Positions 5,232 to 11,503 of a stretch of DNA of 12,743 nucleotides are shown here, in pieces. Below the pieces are notes generated by a model. It did no database searches. It worked only from the letters and a program-made list of their open reading frames with translations, and had not been told where the DNA came from. Source of the DNA: Robiginitomaculum sp. Its GTDB lineage: Bacteria > Pseudomonadota > Alphaproteobacteria > Caulobacterales > Maricaulaceae. Location of the stretch: positions 6,377 through 19,119 of the forward strand of contig NVWT02000022.1 of NCBI GenBank assembly GCA_002733735.2. Direction: 5' to 3'. Made by a program: the position numbers and the translations under genes. Position 1 is the stretch's first letter. Each line of letters starts with the position of its first letter.

Positions 5232-5861
5232 ATGCAAATGTTGAAAACACTGCCCTTAGCATTAGTTCTAACCTTATTACCGTTAACTGCTTTGGCTGAT
5301 GGCTTTGGCCAACAATTATCCGATGCGGCGATTGAGCGCACCAAACAAAATGTGCGTTACGATGGCAGGTACATAGCAATCGCTTATCCAAATGGCGATG
5401 TGCCAGCGAATATCGGTGTTTGTACCGACGTGGTGATACGCTCTTATCGAGCAGTGGGGCATGATCTGCAAAAACTGGTTCACGAAGATATGCGCGACAA
5501 TTTTGACGCTTATCCGAAATTATGGGGTTTGAAGCGAACTGATCGCAACATTGATCATCGCAGAGTGCCAAATTTACGGGTGTTCTTTACTCGCCACGGT
5601 CAATCCTTAACCATTGGCAAAAACGATTCAGATGCCTATTTACCCGGCGATCTGGTTAGCTGGATAATAGGCGGTAGGCTGGCCCATATTGGAGTGGTAA
5701 CAAATAAATTGGCCGCTGATGGCAAAACTCCGCTTATTTCCCATAATATGGGCAGCGGGCCTAAACTGGAAAACGTGTTATTTGCTTGGCCAATGACCGG
5801 TCATTACCGTTATCAACCCGGCCAGTCCTCAGCCGCCGCCAACACCGCCGGACAGAACTAA
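5232..5861 (+). CDS. Secreted DUF1287-family protein (YijF-like)
   Basis: This is a 209-residue exported protein. Residues 1-22 are a signal peptide (M-L-K, a Leu-rich core, then T-A-L-A before D23). The rest matches DUF1287 end to end: YDGRYIAIAYPNGDVP, then GVCTDVVIRSYRAVGHDLQ with C64, the VHEDM segment (83-87), NIDHRRVPNL (106-115), PGDLVSW (138-144), AHIGVV with H152, PLISHN with H171/N172, and a closing TGHYRYQP. A conserved Cys in G-V-C-T-D with later His residues resembles NlpC/P60-type cysteine hydrolases, so a periplasmic cell-wall amidase role is plausible but unproven for the family. GGAG at 5223-5226, five bases before the ATG, decides the start over the ATG six bases later. Its last 33 bases overlap the oppositely oriented neighbour and encode a low-complexity Ala/Ser tail. 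Confidence 0.85.
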   Translation: MQMLKTLPLALVLTLLPLTALADGFGQQLSDAAIERTKQNVRYDGRYIAIAYPNGDVPANIGVCTDVVIRSYRAVGHDLQKLVHEDMRDNFDAYPKLWGLKRTDRNIDHRRVPNLRVFFTRHGQSLTIGKNDSDAYLPGDLVSWIIGGRLAHIGVVTNKLAADGKTPLISHNMGSGPKLENVLFAWPMTGHYRYQPGQSSAAANTAGQN

Positions 5862-6716
5862 TGTACGGCGAGTCTTAGAACTTGAAGAAGAGCTAGAGCC
5901 AACTTGTCTGGTTCTGGTTTCAATGCGGGTTTTAGTGATCTGTTCGGTGTATTGTTCTTCGCGGGAAATTCGTACTATTTTTATTCCAGCGCCGAATTTA
6001 CGAAGTAATGAACGCTCGTTACAGCTACGCCGCGGAGTTTGCGCAGCACAGCTTAACTTACCGCCAGCTTGGTGAAACAAGGCTTCACCCTTGGCGCAAG
6101 CAATCGTAGTACCGTTATTAAACTGCCCGCCGCCGTTTTCATAAATTCCCAAGGTCACCTGCATCCAAGTGCCAGCCATGCAACGAAATAACTCGCCGGA
6201 GAAATTAGGATCAACCTGCTCACTTGGGTCTGTCCGTGATGACGGATGCGGAGTATTGCTATCGTCCATACAGACCGCCTGTAATACATAAAGGTGTTCA
6301 GTCCAGCGGCTACGGGTTATTGCTTCGGTATATGGTACTTCTATTTGCTCGGTGATCAATTTGCTTTGCATCTCGCCTTCAATTAGCAAATTATCAATGA
6401 CAGTTGGTATTGGTCCGCCACCGATTACGCCGCCACCGCCGCCGCCAAAGAATAATGAACGGCCATTAAACTGGTTTTGGAAAAAATAGCCCTGATTATT
6501 CACCTGATTATTATTGCCACCTTTGTTTATATTAGTCGTGGTTGTGGAAATATTGATGTTCGGGCCTTGTATTTGATAGCCGGGAACTCTGATCGTGTGG
6601 GTGTTCTTTTGCTTGCAGCATTTCTTCTCGCCGGCCTTGGCTCCGGTAGTGCTACCGGTCAGAAGAACGCCGCCAACCAACGATATTGCCAATATTAGTT
6701 TTATGATATTTGCCAT
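5829..6716 (-). CDS. Secreted Asn/Gly-rich, Cys-containing protein of unknown function
   Basis: This is a 295-residue exported protein. I chose the ATG at 6716 because it gives a classical signal peptide (MANIIKLILAISLVGG, ending T-G-A-K-A before G29) with AGAAGAG nine bases ahead. An in-frame ATG at 6725 is also possible. After the signal come a C33-C34 pair, then an Asn/Gln-rich segment (50-85, with GPNINIS and NNNQVNNQ), a Gly run (91-101), and a compact region (120-250) with C149, C179, C207, C223 and C232. The most conserved-looking part is R-S-C-N-E-R-S-L-L-R-K-F-G-A-G (230-244). A Thr/Arg/Glu repeat-like stretch (253-271) echoes residues 121-140. The tail has seven serines and a Gly-rich end. 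I do not know the family. Export plus Asn-rich composition suggests an envelope or surface protein, and a link to the hfa genes is only inferred. The gene converges on the DUF1287 gene with a 33-base overlap. Confidence 0.75.
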   Translation of the reverse strand: MANIIKLILAISLVGGVLLTGSTTGAKAGEKKCCKQKNTHTIRVPGYQIQGPNINISTTTTNINKGGNNNQVNNQGYFFQNQFNGRSLFFGGGGGGVIGGGPIPTVIDNLLIEGEMQSKLITEQIEVPYTEAITRSRWTEHLYVLQAVCMDDSNTPHPSSRTDPSEQVDPNFSGELFRCMAGTWMQVTLGIYENGGGQFNNGTTIACAKGEALFHQAGGKLSCAAQTPRRSCNERSLLRKFGAGIKIVRISREEQYTEQITKTRIETRTRQVGSSSSSSSKTRRTLVLSGGVGGG

Positions 6717-6824
6717 GTTCTTCATCTCTTCTGTGCTTATCAGCAATCATTGCCAGCTAAAGCCAAGCAAGAAACGCGCCGCTATGGTCAATGCTTATCT
6801 TCGGTAATTGCCGCAATAAAACCA

Positions 6825-6868
6825 AACGCACAATAATTGGCACCAATGCCGCTTTGCGTTAATTATTG
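6825..6868. repeat. Interleaved inverted repeats
   Basis: AACGCA (6825-6830) pairs with TGCGTT (6855-6860), and CAATAATT (6831-6838) pairs with AATTATTG (6861-6868). The arms come in the order A, B, A', B', so the two stems interlock rather than nest. They could be alternative hairpins, a pseudoknot, or paired sites for a regulator upstream of the leftward gene. Confidence 0.45.
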
Positions 6869-6942
6869 TTAAATATCAAATAGTTATGTTATTTGAAAAT
6901 TAAAAAAATTGCACAAAAATCAATCAAGCAATAAATGTTCAA

Positions 6943-7066
6943 TATGACAGATGAAACGAAATCCACGCTGATAGCCAATAGCTGGTCAACAACTTCCCAC
7001 TGGCGGCAAATTTTACCTTGTATTTTTGCTTATCCGTCAAGTAATTATTTACGCTCATCTGTCATA
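6943..7066. repeat. 124-base element with 12-base terminal inverted repeats flanked by TA
   Basis: TATGACAGATGA (6943-6954) and its exact reverse complement TCATCTGTCATA (7055-7066) bound 100 bases without a gene. The outermost TA at each end may be a target duplication, giving 10-base termini TGACAGATGA, a layout like miniature Tc1/mariner/IS630-type elements. It could instead be two operator copies for one regulator, because the right arm overlaps the likely promoter of the PilZ gene. Confidence 0.4.
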
Positions 7067-7097
7067 ATTATAAAAAATAAGATAGAAATACAAAAAA

Positions 7098-7712
7098 ATG
7101 ACTTTGAAACCTGAAAAATTGAATAAACGCAAAAGCCGTGTCGTTGGCCGATTGGCTGCTGAGAATCGCAACTTTTCCCGTGGAAAACTGAAACTCAGTG
7201 GTAGGTTTCTATCCGAAAGTGGTTGGGAATACCCGTTTGTCGTGATCGATATATCTCCTGGCGGCATATTGGCGCAAAGTGATTACATACCAAAATTGAA
7301 CGAGCAATTAGTCATGATTACCGCCGAATTAGGACGGATACAGGGCAAAGTAGTAAGATGCGAAAATAACGGCTTTGCCTGTGCTATTCAATCAACAGTT
7401 CGAAAACGCGACCAACTTGCGGACAGACTTACTTGGTTGCTAAACTACAAACGTTTGGGGCTAAAAGATGATCGAGTGGCCGAACGTAACGCCAAAAGCC
7501 AAGAAGTATACCTAACCCTTGGTGATGGAACTCGTTTCATTGCAGTATCTTTGGATATGTCAATTACTGGCATGCTAATACAAACAAAAGAGACCGTCAG
7601 ATTGGCAGAGAAAATTTCAATAGGGAAATTATCAGGCACTGTATCTAGGATAACAGAAACAGGTTTTGCTATTCAGTTTGATATACCGATTGCAACCCGC
7701 CCCGCTGCATAA
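7098..7712 (+). CDS. Tandem PilZ-domain protein (putative c-di-GMP receptor)
   Basis: This is a 204-residue cytoplasmic protein with two PilZ-like domains. The first has R14-V-V-G-R18 and D51-I-S-P-G-G56. The second has R126-V-A-E-R130 and D153-M-S-I-T-G158. These match the two c-di-GMP-binding signatures, RxxxR and [D/N]xSxxG. Spacing in the second domain (27 residues) is normal. In the first it is longer (37), so domain 1 may bind weakly or the true first arginines may differ. Each domain closes with the usual beta strand (NGFACAIQ at 91-98, TGFAIQF later). There is no catalytic or membrane segment, so it should act by binding a partner. No ribosome site is visible before the ATG, only an A-rich leader. 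A 47-base gap to the next gene allows an operon. Nearby holdfast genes make attachment control a reasonable guess. Confidence 0.8.
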   Translation: MTLKPEKLNKRKSRVVGRLAAENRNFSRGKLKLSGRFLSESGWEYPFVVIDISPGGILAQSDYIPKLNEQLVMITAELGRIQGKVVRCENNGFACAIQSTVRKRDQLADRLTWLLNYKRLGLKDDRVAERNAKSQEVYLTLGDGTRFIAVSLDMSITGMLIQTKETVRLAEKISIGKLSGTVSRITETGFAIQFDIPIATRPAA

Positions 7713-7759
7713 TAGTTTGTCAGATAATAATTTTGAATTTTAATGGAATAATCTATAAT

Positions 7760-8278
7760 ATGAGCTGGTTTATCAAAGTGCGTGATGTCATTTACGGCCC
7801 GTACTCTATTGAAAAAATGATACAATTTGCCGCCGAAGGCCGCGTTGGGTCTAAAACCATGGTTTCTGACAATCGTGAACATGGCTTTGGCCCGGCCAAT
7901 GATGATCCAGAGTTAGAATACATACTACAAAATAAAGATACGGCTACAAAAGAACGACGCGGTAGCTCATCAAACCAAGACAGTCAAAATCAGCGAATGT
8001 TTATCCTCTACACTAGATTATCGGATAATATGTCTATGGAATTTGGTTCACATCTAAGACAATTTGGCGAGCCGTTAGAGCCAATTCCTGGTGTATGGTT
8101 GTTACGCACGGCAATACCTGCGGATCGCTTGCGCAATACATTATCCCGCGAGCTAAACGCGAATGATAGCTTGATGATTTTTGAAATTAACCCCGATCAA
8201 GCAGCATGGTTCAACATTGGAGAGGTTGAAGACAGACAATTTCGTGAATTCCTTAATGCGGTAACCACAAGCCACTGA
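7760..8278 (+). CDS. GYF_2-domain protein with SinR/Cas2-like C-terminal region
   Basis: This is a 172-residue soluble protein. The ATG at 7760 starts M-S-W-F-I-K, where a GYF_2 (DUF4339) domain normally begins. An upstream TTG in frame is ignored. Residues 1-55 are the GYF_2 domain: W3, Y12-G-P-Y15, the S-I-E-K-M helix, E26-G-R-V and the T-M-V strand, a module thought to bind proline-rich or other protein partners. A polar linker (57-79) follows. The C-terminal part (80-168) has a ferredoxin-like pattern: strand FILYTRL, a helix, the G-V-W-L-L-R-T strand (111-117), the helix PADRLRNTLSREL, and strand SLMIFEI, then AAWF. This resembles the SinR/Cas2-like fold found outside CRISPR loci. No CRISPR genes or repeats are present, so a Cas2 role is not proposed. 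The ribosome site is weak. It probably sits in one transcript with the PilZ gene. Confidence 0.65.
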   Translation: MSWFIKVRDVIYGPYSIEKMIQFAAEGRVGSKTMVSDNREHGFGPANDDPELEYILQNKDTATKERRGSSSNQDSQNQRMFILYTRLSDNMSMEFGSHLRQFGEPLEPIPGVWLLRTAIPADRLRNTLSRELNANDSLMIFEINPDQAAWFNIGEVEDRQFREFLNAVTTSH

Positions 8279-8301
8279 GCCAGGCCAACAGAAATAATCC
8301 T

Positions 8302-8329
8302 TTGCTTACAACTAGTTTAAGGCTATACA
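8302..8329 (+). promoter_or_regulatory. Possible sigma-70-type promoter for the lipoprotein gene
   Basis: TTGCTT (8302-8307) and TATACA (8324-8329) are separated by 16 bases and lie just before the lipoprotein gene, whose ATG is at 8357. The two boxes match consensus at three and four of six positions, so this is a moderate candidate. Confidence 0.35.
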
Positions 8330-8356
8330 TGTCCAACTTCAGCTAAAGGATATGAC

Positions 8357-8806
8357 ATGCGCCACCTAACAATCATTACAGCTTTCACGTTGATATTTCT
8401 TGGTGCTTGCTCCGATCCTTCTGCATCCAAGCAAGCAGTGGAGGCTGAGGCCAAAGCAGATTTGCTAAAACAACAGCAGGAAATCATAAAGCTTGAAGCT
8501 AAAGCAAAAGAACAAGCCGAAGCAGATGCTCTTGCCCAGCAGAAACTAGCTGAAGTAGAGGCCGGAATTGCCAAAAAAGCCGCTATTGCGCTGGACAAAA
8601 AGCGCGCTGAATATGACCAATTCAAACAAACCGCTATTGATGCTGCTAAGTTTGCCGAGCAAACAGCAAATGATCAGAAAACGGCACTTGAAACTGCAAT
8701 TGCCGAGGCTAAGAAGAACCAAATCAGTGACCCAATAATTACTAAATTCGAAGACATTGTTGAAGCTTTGCCGGTTATTCCGGGAACTACAAAACCTGAT
8801 AACTAA
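8357..8806 (+). CDS. Small Ala/Lys/Glu-rich coiled-coil lipoprotein
   Basis: This is a 149-residue lipoprotein. The signal MRHLTIITAFTLIFLGAC ends in a lipobox L-G-A-C, giving a lipidated C18. The next residue is Ser, which favours outer-membrane placement, though Asp at position +2 after Ser leaves a little doubt. Residues 24-125 are nearly all Ala, Lys, Glu, Gln and Leu in heptad-like order, predicting one long helix or coiled coil, comparable in look to TolA-stalk or Lpp-like spacers. A short C-terminal segment with Pro residues follows (FEDIVEALPVIPGTT). It probably spans or packs in the periplasm, and no enzymatic motif is visible. GGA at 8348-8350 with six-base spacing supports the ATG. 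It converges on the nitroreductase gene with one base between the two stop codons, leaving no room for a terminator. Confidence 0.7.
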   Translation: MRHLTIITAFTLIFLGACSDPSASKQAVEAEAKADLLKQQQEIIKLEAKAKEQAEADALAQQKLAEVEAGIAKKAAIALDKKRAEYDQFKQTAIDAAKFAEQTANDQKTALETAIAEAKKNQISDPIITKFEDIVEALPVIPGTTKPDN

Positions 8807-8807
8807 G

Positions 8808-9443
8808 CTAAGTTAGACCCGGTTTCCAATAGCTAACTATCTGTTCCATATTAGGTCTTGGCCTTTCAATCGGTTGTTCACTTGCCGTACCAAGATGAAA
8901 GAAACCGGCTATTTGCTCAAATCCCTTTACTTGGAATTGTTGGCGAATGTTTTGATCATAAGCATACCAGCAAGTCAGCCAAACACCGGCAAAACCGGCA
9001 GCGTTACTTGCCAATAAAAGGTTCTGTCCGACCGCGCCAACCGTTAGATTTTGCTCCCACACCGGAGTTTTATGAGTTGAATCAGGTGAGGAAACCAAGG
9101 CAATGACCACTGGAGATTTTGAGAACTTATGCGATTCTAAATCAGCCTTGCTTTTATCCGATTTCGGATTTAATTCCAAAAATCTCTGCCCGATTAACTT
9201 TGCAGCTTGTTGCTTGGCAGCTCCTAAGAAAACCACAAACCGCCAAGGCACTACCCGGCGATGATCCGGAACTCTGCTGGCCAGCTGAAGGATCATACTC
9301 AGCTCATCATTTTGCGGGCCAGGTTCTGTCAACAAAGCCAGCGGGGTGGATCGGCGTTGGTTCAAAAAATCAAGCATTTGAGTGCTGGCCGTGTTAGACG
9401 GCAGGCTTTGGCATAAAGATGGCGGAACTGGCGAATATGACAT
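8808..9443 (-). CDS. Nitroreductase-family flavoprotein, YdjA-like
   Basis: This is a 211-residue protein of the FMN-dependent nitroreductase superfamily, closest in pattern to single-domain YdjA. Visible marks are R30-R31-S-T-P near the start (FMN phosphate region), DELSMILQLASRVPDH followed by PWRFVVF, the central NLTVGAVGQNLLLASNAAGFAGVWLT segment (split here for length: NLTVGAVGQNLLLA, then GFAGVWLT), and the ending GFFHLGTAS-EQPIERPRP. Such enzymes reduce nitro groups, quinones or similar electrophiles with NAD(P)H; the natural substrate here is unknown. The Gly usually following P-D-H is replaced by Arg. The first 22 residues exceed the family core, so the true start could be the internal Met at 9377, although neither start has a strong ribosome site. 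It is divergent from the TetR gene, which might co-regulate it with the efflux pump. Confidence 0.85.
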   Translation of the reverse strand: MSYSPVPPSLCQSLPSNTASTQMLDFLNQRRSTPLALLTEPGPQNDELSMILQLASRVPDHRRVVPWRFVVFLGAAKQQAAKLIGQRFLELNPKSDKSKADLESHKFSKSPVVIALVSSPDSTHKTPVWEQNLTVGAVGQNLLLASNAAGFAGVWLTCWYAYDQNIRQQFQVKGFEQIAGFFHLGTASEQPIERPRPNMEQIVSYWKPGLT

Positions 9444-9466
9444 GAAATTTGACTTTCAACGGAGTT

Positions 9467-9493
9467 TTTGTTCAGATGATCAAGCTTTGTTCA
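9467..9493 (+). promoter_or_regulatory. Two TTTGTTCA half-sites in the nitroreductase/tetR gap
   Basis: TTTGTTCA occurs at 9467-9474 and 9486-9493, same orientation, 19 bases apart, in the divergent promoter region. The TGTTCA part equals one half of the palindrome found before the efflux operon, so these could be weak TetR-family sites for autoregulation and for the nitroreductase gene. Confidence 0.25.
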
Positions 9494-9598
9494 AGGAAGG
9501 TTTTAATCTGATACTTCTTTTTGCTAAAACCAGATACACTTTTTACTAAGTACCTTATATAAAGAAAACTTGTTTATCTCTTACTTGCAAGGAAGAAT

Positions 9599-10252
9599 AT
9601 GGATACCGAACGGGAATGTTGCGATAATTTGAATAAGAGCCCGGCTGAGCGGCGACACGAGCGTGTCCGAAATTCAATCATCAGCGCCGCCGAGAAAATG
9701 TTTGCCCGTGAAGGAGAACTTGCAGTCTCTATGCGTCGATTGGCAGAAGAAACAGATTATTCGCCTGCTGCTCTTTATAAATACTTTGGCTCCAAAGCTG
9801 AGGTTTTCAATGCAGTTAGAGAATCATTTTTTGAGAGGCTTGTAGAACGTATCAGCGCAGCAACGAAAGACTGCTCCACCGCCAGCCAGATGTGCCGTGC
9901 TGCCGCGTTAGTATATATCAATACCGCTCTTGAAAATCCCGGAACCTATTTAATGGCCTATTCCAGTTGGTCAGACTTCGTCAAAAACGATGAACACACA
10001 TTTGGGAATCAAGCCGCTGAGCTATTGCAGATATTGATTGCCAATGGGGTCGCCAGTGGTGAATTTAGGCAACAAGATATAGCATTAGCTGGCAAATCTG
10101 TCTGGGCGGCAGTTCATGGCTTAACTAGCTTACTAATTCAAGTACAAGAACTTGGCTCCGGCGTTGAAGGTAATGAAAATTACTCAACAGAAGATATGAT
10201 CGAATTTCATATTGATTTCATGATTGGCGGACTTATTTCCACCGAGAAATAA
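9599..10252 (+). CDS. TetR-family transcriptional regulator
   Basis: This is a 217-residue DNA-binding regulator. The N-terminal helix-turn-helix domain spans residues 20-68: helix RNSIISAAEKMFAREG, then VSMRRLAEETDYSPAALYKYF with the signature Y60-K-Y-F-G-S-K66. The C-terminal ligand domain (80-215) is helical and resembles the TetR_C groups that carry a W-x-A-V-H-G-L segment (WAAVHGLTSLL here). It likely represses the RND efflux genes that follow in the same direction after 135 bases, releasing DNA when a toxic ligand binds. AAGGA at 9589-9593, five bases before the ATG, fixes the start. The N-terminus has an adjacent C7-C8 pair ahead of the DNA-binding domain. No close -35/-10 pair stands out, although TATATAAA (9556-9563) is a candidate -10. 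Confidence 0.88.
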   Translation: MDTERECCDNLNKSPAERRHERVRNSIISAAEKMFAREGELAVSMRRLAEETDYSPAALYKYFGSKAEVFNAVRESFFERLVERISAATKDCSTASQMCRAAALVYINTALENPGTYLMAYSSWSDFVKNDEHTFGNQAAELLQILIANGVASGEFRQQDIALAGKSVWAAVHGLTSLLIQVQELGSGVEGNENYSTEDMIEFHIDFMIGGLISTEK

Positions 10253-10279
10253 CAAGCAGTTGACCCATTTACCTTAAAC

Positions 10280-10298
10280 ATGAATAACAGGCATTCAT
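10280..10298. promoter_or_regulatory. Minor inverted repeat next to the efflux operator
   Basis: ATGAAT (10280-10285) and ATTCAT (10293-10298) are separated by seven bases. The centre is 22 bases, about two helical turns, from the centre of the main palindrome, so both could be occupied on one DNA face. A TTGACC at 10260-10265 upstream is a possible -35. Confidence 0.3.
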
Positions 10299-10299
10299 A

Positions 10300-10322
10300 A
10301 AAAGTGAACACTGTTCGCTTTT
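10300..10322. promoter_or_regulatory. Probable TetR-family operator before the efflux operon
   Basis: AAAAGTGAACA and TGTTCGCTTTT are 11-base arms around a central C at 10311, with 10 of 11 positions complementary (only T10305/G10317 fails). Size and symmetry are typical of TetR-family operators. Position, between the regulator gene and the membrane-fusion gene, supports repression of the pump by the protein encoded just upstream. Confidence 0.6.
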
Positions 10323-10387
10323 AACTTGTGTGGATCACCCTTATATTACCGCCATCAATGCCGCACGATTTTTTTGAAAGCGATAAG

Positions 10388-11503
10388 ATGAAGTTTGTTC
10401 GCCCATTATATTTCATACTGCCCTTCATTGGAATTGTAATGGCAATTACGGTGTTTGCCAAAGCCAATGACACTCAAAGCACCCCACAATCTTCTCCAAC
10501 ACCGGTTTCGGTATTGAACGTTTCCTTTCAAGAACAATTAGAAATTTTCTCCACATGGCCAGCAACTGTTACAGCCAAGCGACAAAGCAATCTTGGTTTT
10601 GAACGCGGCGGCCTGATTGCGCAAGTTTTGGTTGATGTCGGAGACAAGGTGCAAAAAGGCGATAAACTTGCCAGCTTAAATACCAATACACAAATGGCTG
10701 ATTTAGAAGCAGCAAAAGCAACAATAGATCAAAACAAAGCTAATCTTAACATTGCTCTTGCGACGACAAAGAGACAACAAGCACTTGCGAGCGCCGGTCA
10801 TATATCTTCACAACGTCTCGAAGAAATAATAGCAACAAAGTACAGTGCGAAAGCATCACTTGCCGCAGCAAAAGCTCAGCATAAGGCAATATTAGCGCGT
10901 CTGGAGCTTTCGCATATTATAGCGCCCTTTGATGGAACCATCACCCGCCGTCTGCTCGATGAAGGCGCCATTTCCAGCCCGGGCTTGCCGGTTTTGGAAA
11001 TCATAGAAAGCGATGAACTTGAACTTATTGTAGGGCTACCCCACAAACAGGCAGCGGCTTTACAAGATGGCCAAGAGTTTCAAATAACCACCAGAGCCGG
11101 CAAAGCTACTGTAAGGTTTAGAAAAAGCACCAATGTCATAAACCCAACAACCCAGACGGTTACTGTTGTTTTTGACTTTACCAAAGAAGGTGTTTTACCA
11201 ATACCTGGGCAATCAGCACGTATTCAATTAAAAGATCAAATGCAGCAACGGGGGTTTTTAGTCCCAATTACCGCTCTTCGCGAAGGTCGCCGTGGTTTGT
11301 GGACGCTTTATACCTTGGTGCCAAAGGAAAATGGCTCAAAATTTATCCTATCGCCAGTTCCAGTTGAGATCCTGCACACTGGTGAAAAGCAAGTATACGT
11401 CCGTGGACCGGTCGAAGAAGGAACCATGTTCTTACAATCATCAGGACAAAACACAGTAGTTGGGATGATTGTAACTCCGACAAATGCTAGCTCAAATGAG
11501 TAA
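10388..11503 (+). CDS. RND efflux periplasmic adaptor (membrane-fusion protein)
   Basis: This is a 371-residue HlyD/AcrA-type adaptor. I place the start at the ATG at 10388, giving MKFVRPLYFILPFIGIV as an N-terminal anchor or signal (residues 5-24). An in-frame GTG at 10328 would add 20 unlikely residues. There is no strong ribosome site. Domains in order: the first lipoyl half-motif GLIAQVLVDVGDKVQKGDKLASL (75-97, read as GLIAQVLVDVG then DKVQKGDKL), the alpha-helical hairpin (about 100-165, Ala/Lys/Gln-rich), the second lipoyl half APFDGTITRRLLDEGAIS (about 178-195), then the beta barrel (about 205-285) and a membrane-proximal domain. It links the inner-membrane RND pump to an outer-membrane TolC-type channel, and no TolC gene is in the window. 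The last eight bases overlap the permease gene (ATGAGTAA), indicating coupled translation. Confidence 0.88.
   Translation: MKFVRPLYFILPFIGIVMAITVFAKANDTQSTPQSSPTPVSVLNVSFQEQLEIFSTWPATVTAKRQSNLGFERGGLIAQVLVDVGDKVQKGDKLASLNTNTQMADLEAAKATIDQNKANLNIALATTKRQQALASAGHISSQRLEEIIATKYSAKASLAAAKAQHKAILARLELSHIIAPFDGTITRRLLDEGAISSPGLPVLEIIESDELELIVGLPHKQAAALQDGQEFQITTRAGKATVRFRKSTNVINPTTQTVTVVFDFTKEGVLPIPGQSARIQLKDQMQQRGFLVPITALREGRRGLWTLYTLVPKENGSKFILSPVPVEILHTGEKQVYVRGPVEEGTMFLQSSGQNTVVGMIVTPTNASSNE

Larger units (their letters stand above)
6717..7097. other. AT-rich divergent intergenic region
   Basis: These 381 bases lie between two genes read away from each other and must hold both promoters. I see no protein gene. 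Visible structure is the interleaved inverted repeats at 6825-6868 and a 124-base element bounded by 12-base inverted repeats at 6943-7066. For the rightward gene, CATAAT (7063-7068) is a possible -10 but lacks a clear -35. For the leftward gene I could not define a promoter with confidence. Confidence 0.55.

Noticed and set aside
7997..8278. Cas2 / CRISPR locus
   Set aside because: Only a fold-level resemblance; no Cas1, no repeat-spacer array and no other cas gene in the window.
8323..8625. 100-codon minus frame rich in Ala, Ser and Cys
   Set aside because: Antisense image of the Ala/Lys-rich coiled-coil gene; GC-biased codons on one strand open the other by chance.
9119..9397. 92-codon plus frame and others antisense to the nitroreductase
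   Set aside because: The minus strand encodes a full nitroreductase with family motifs.
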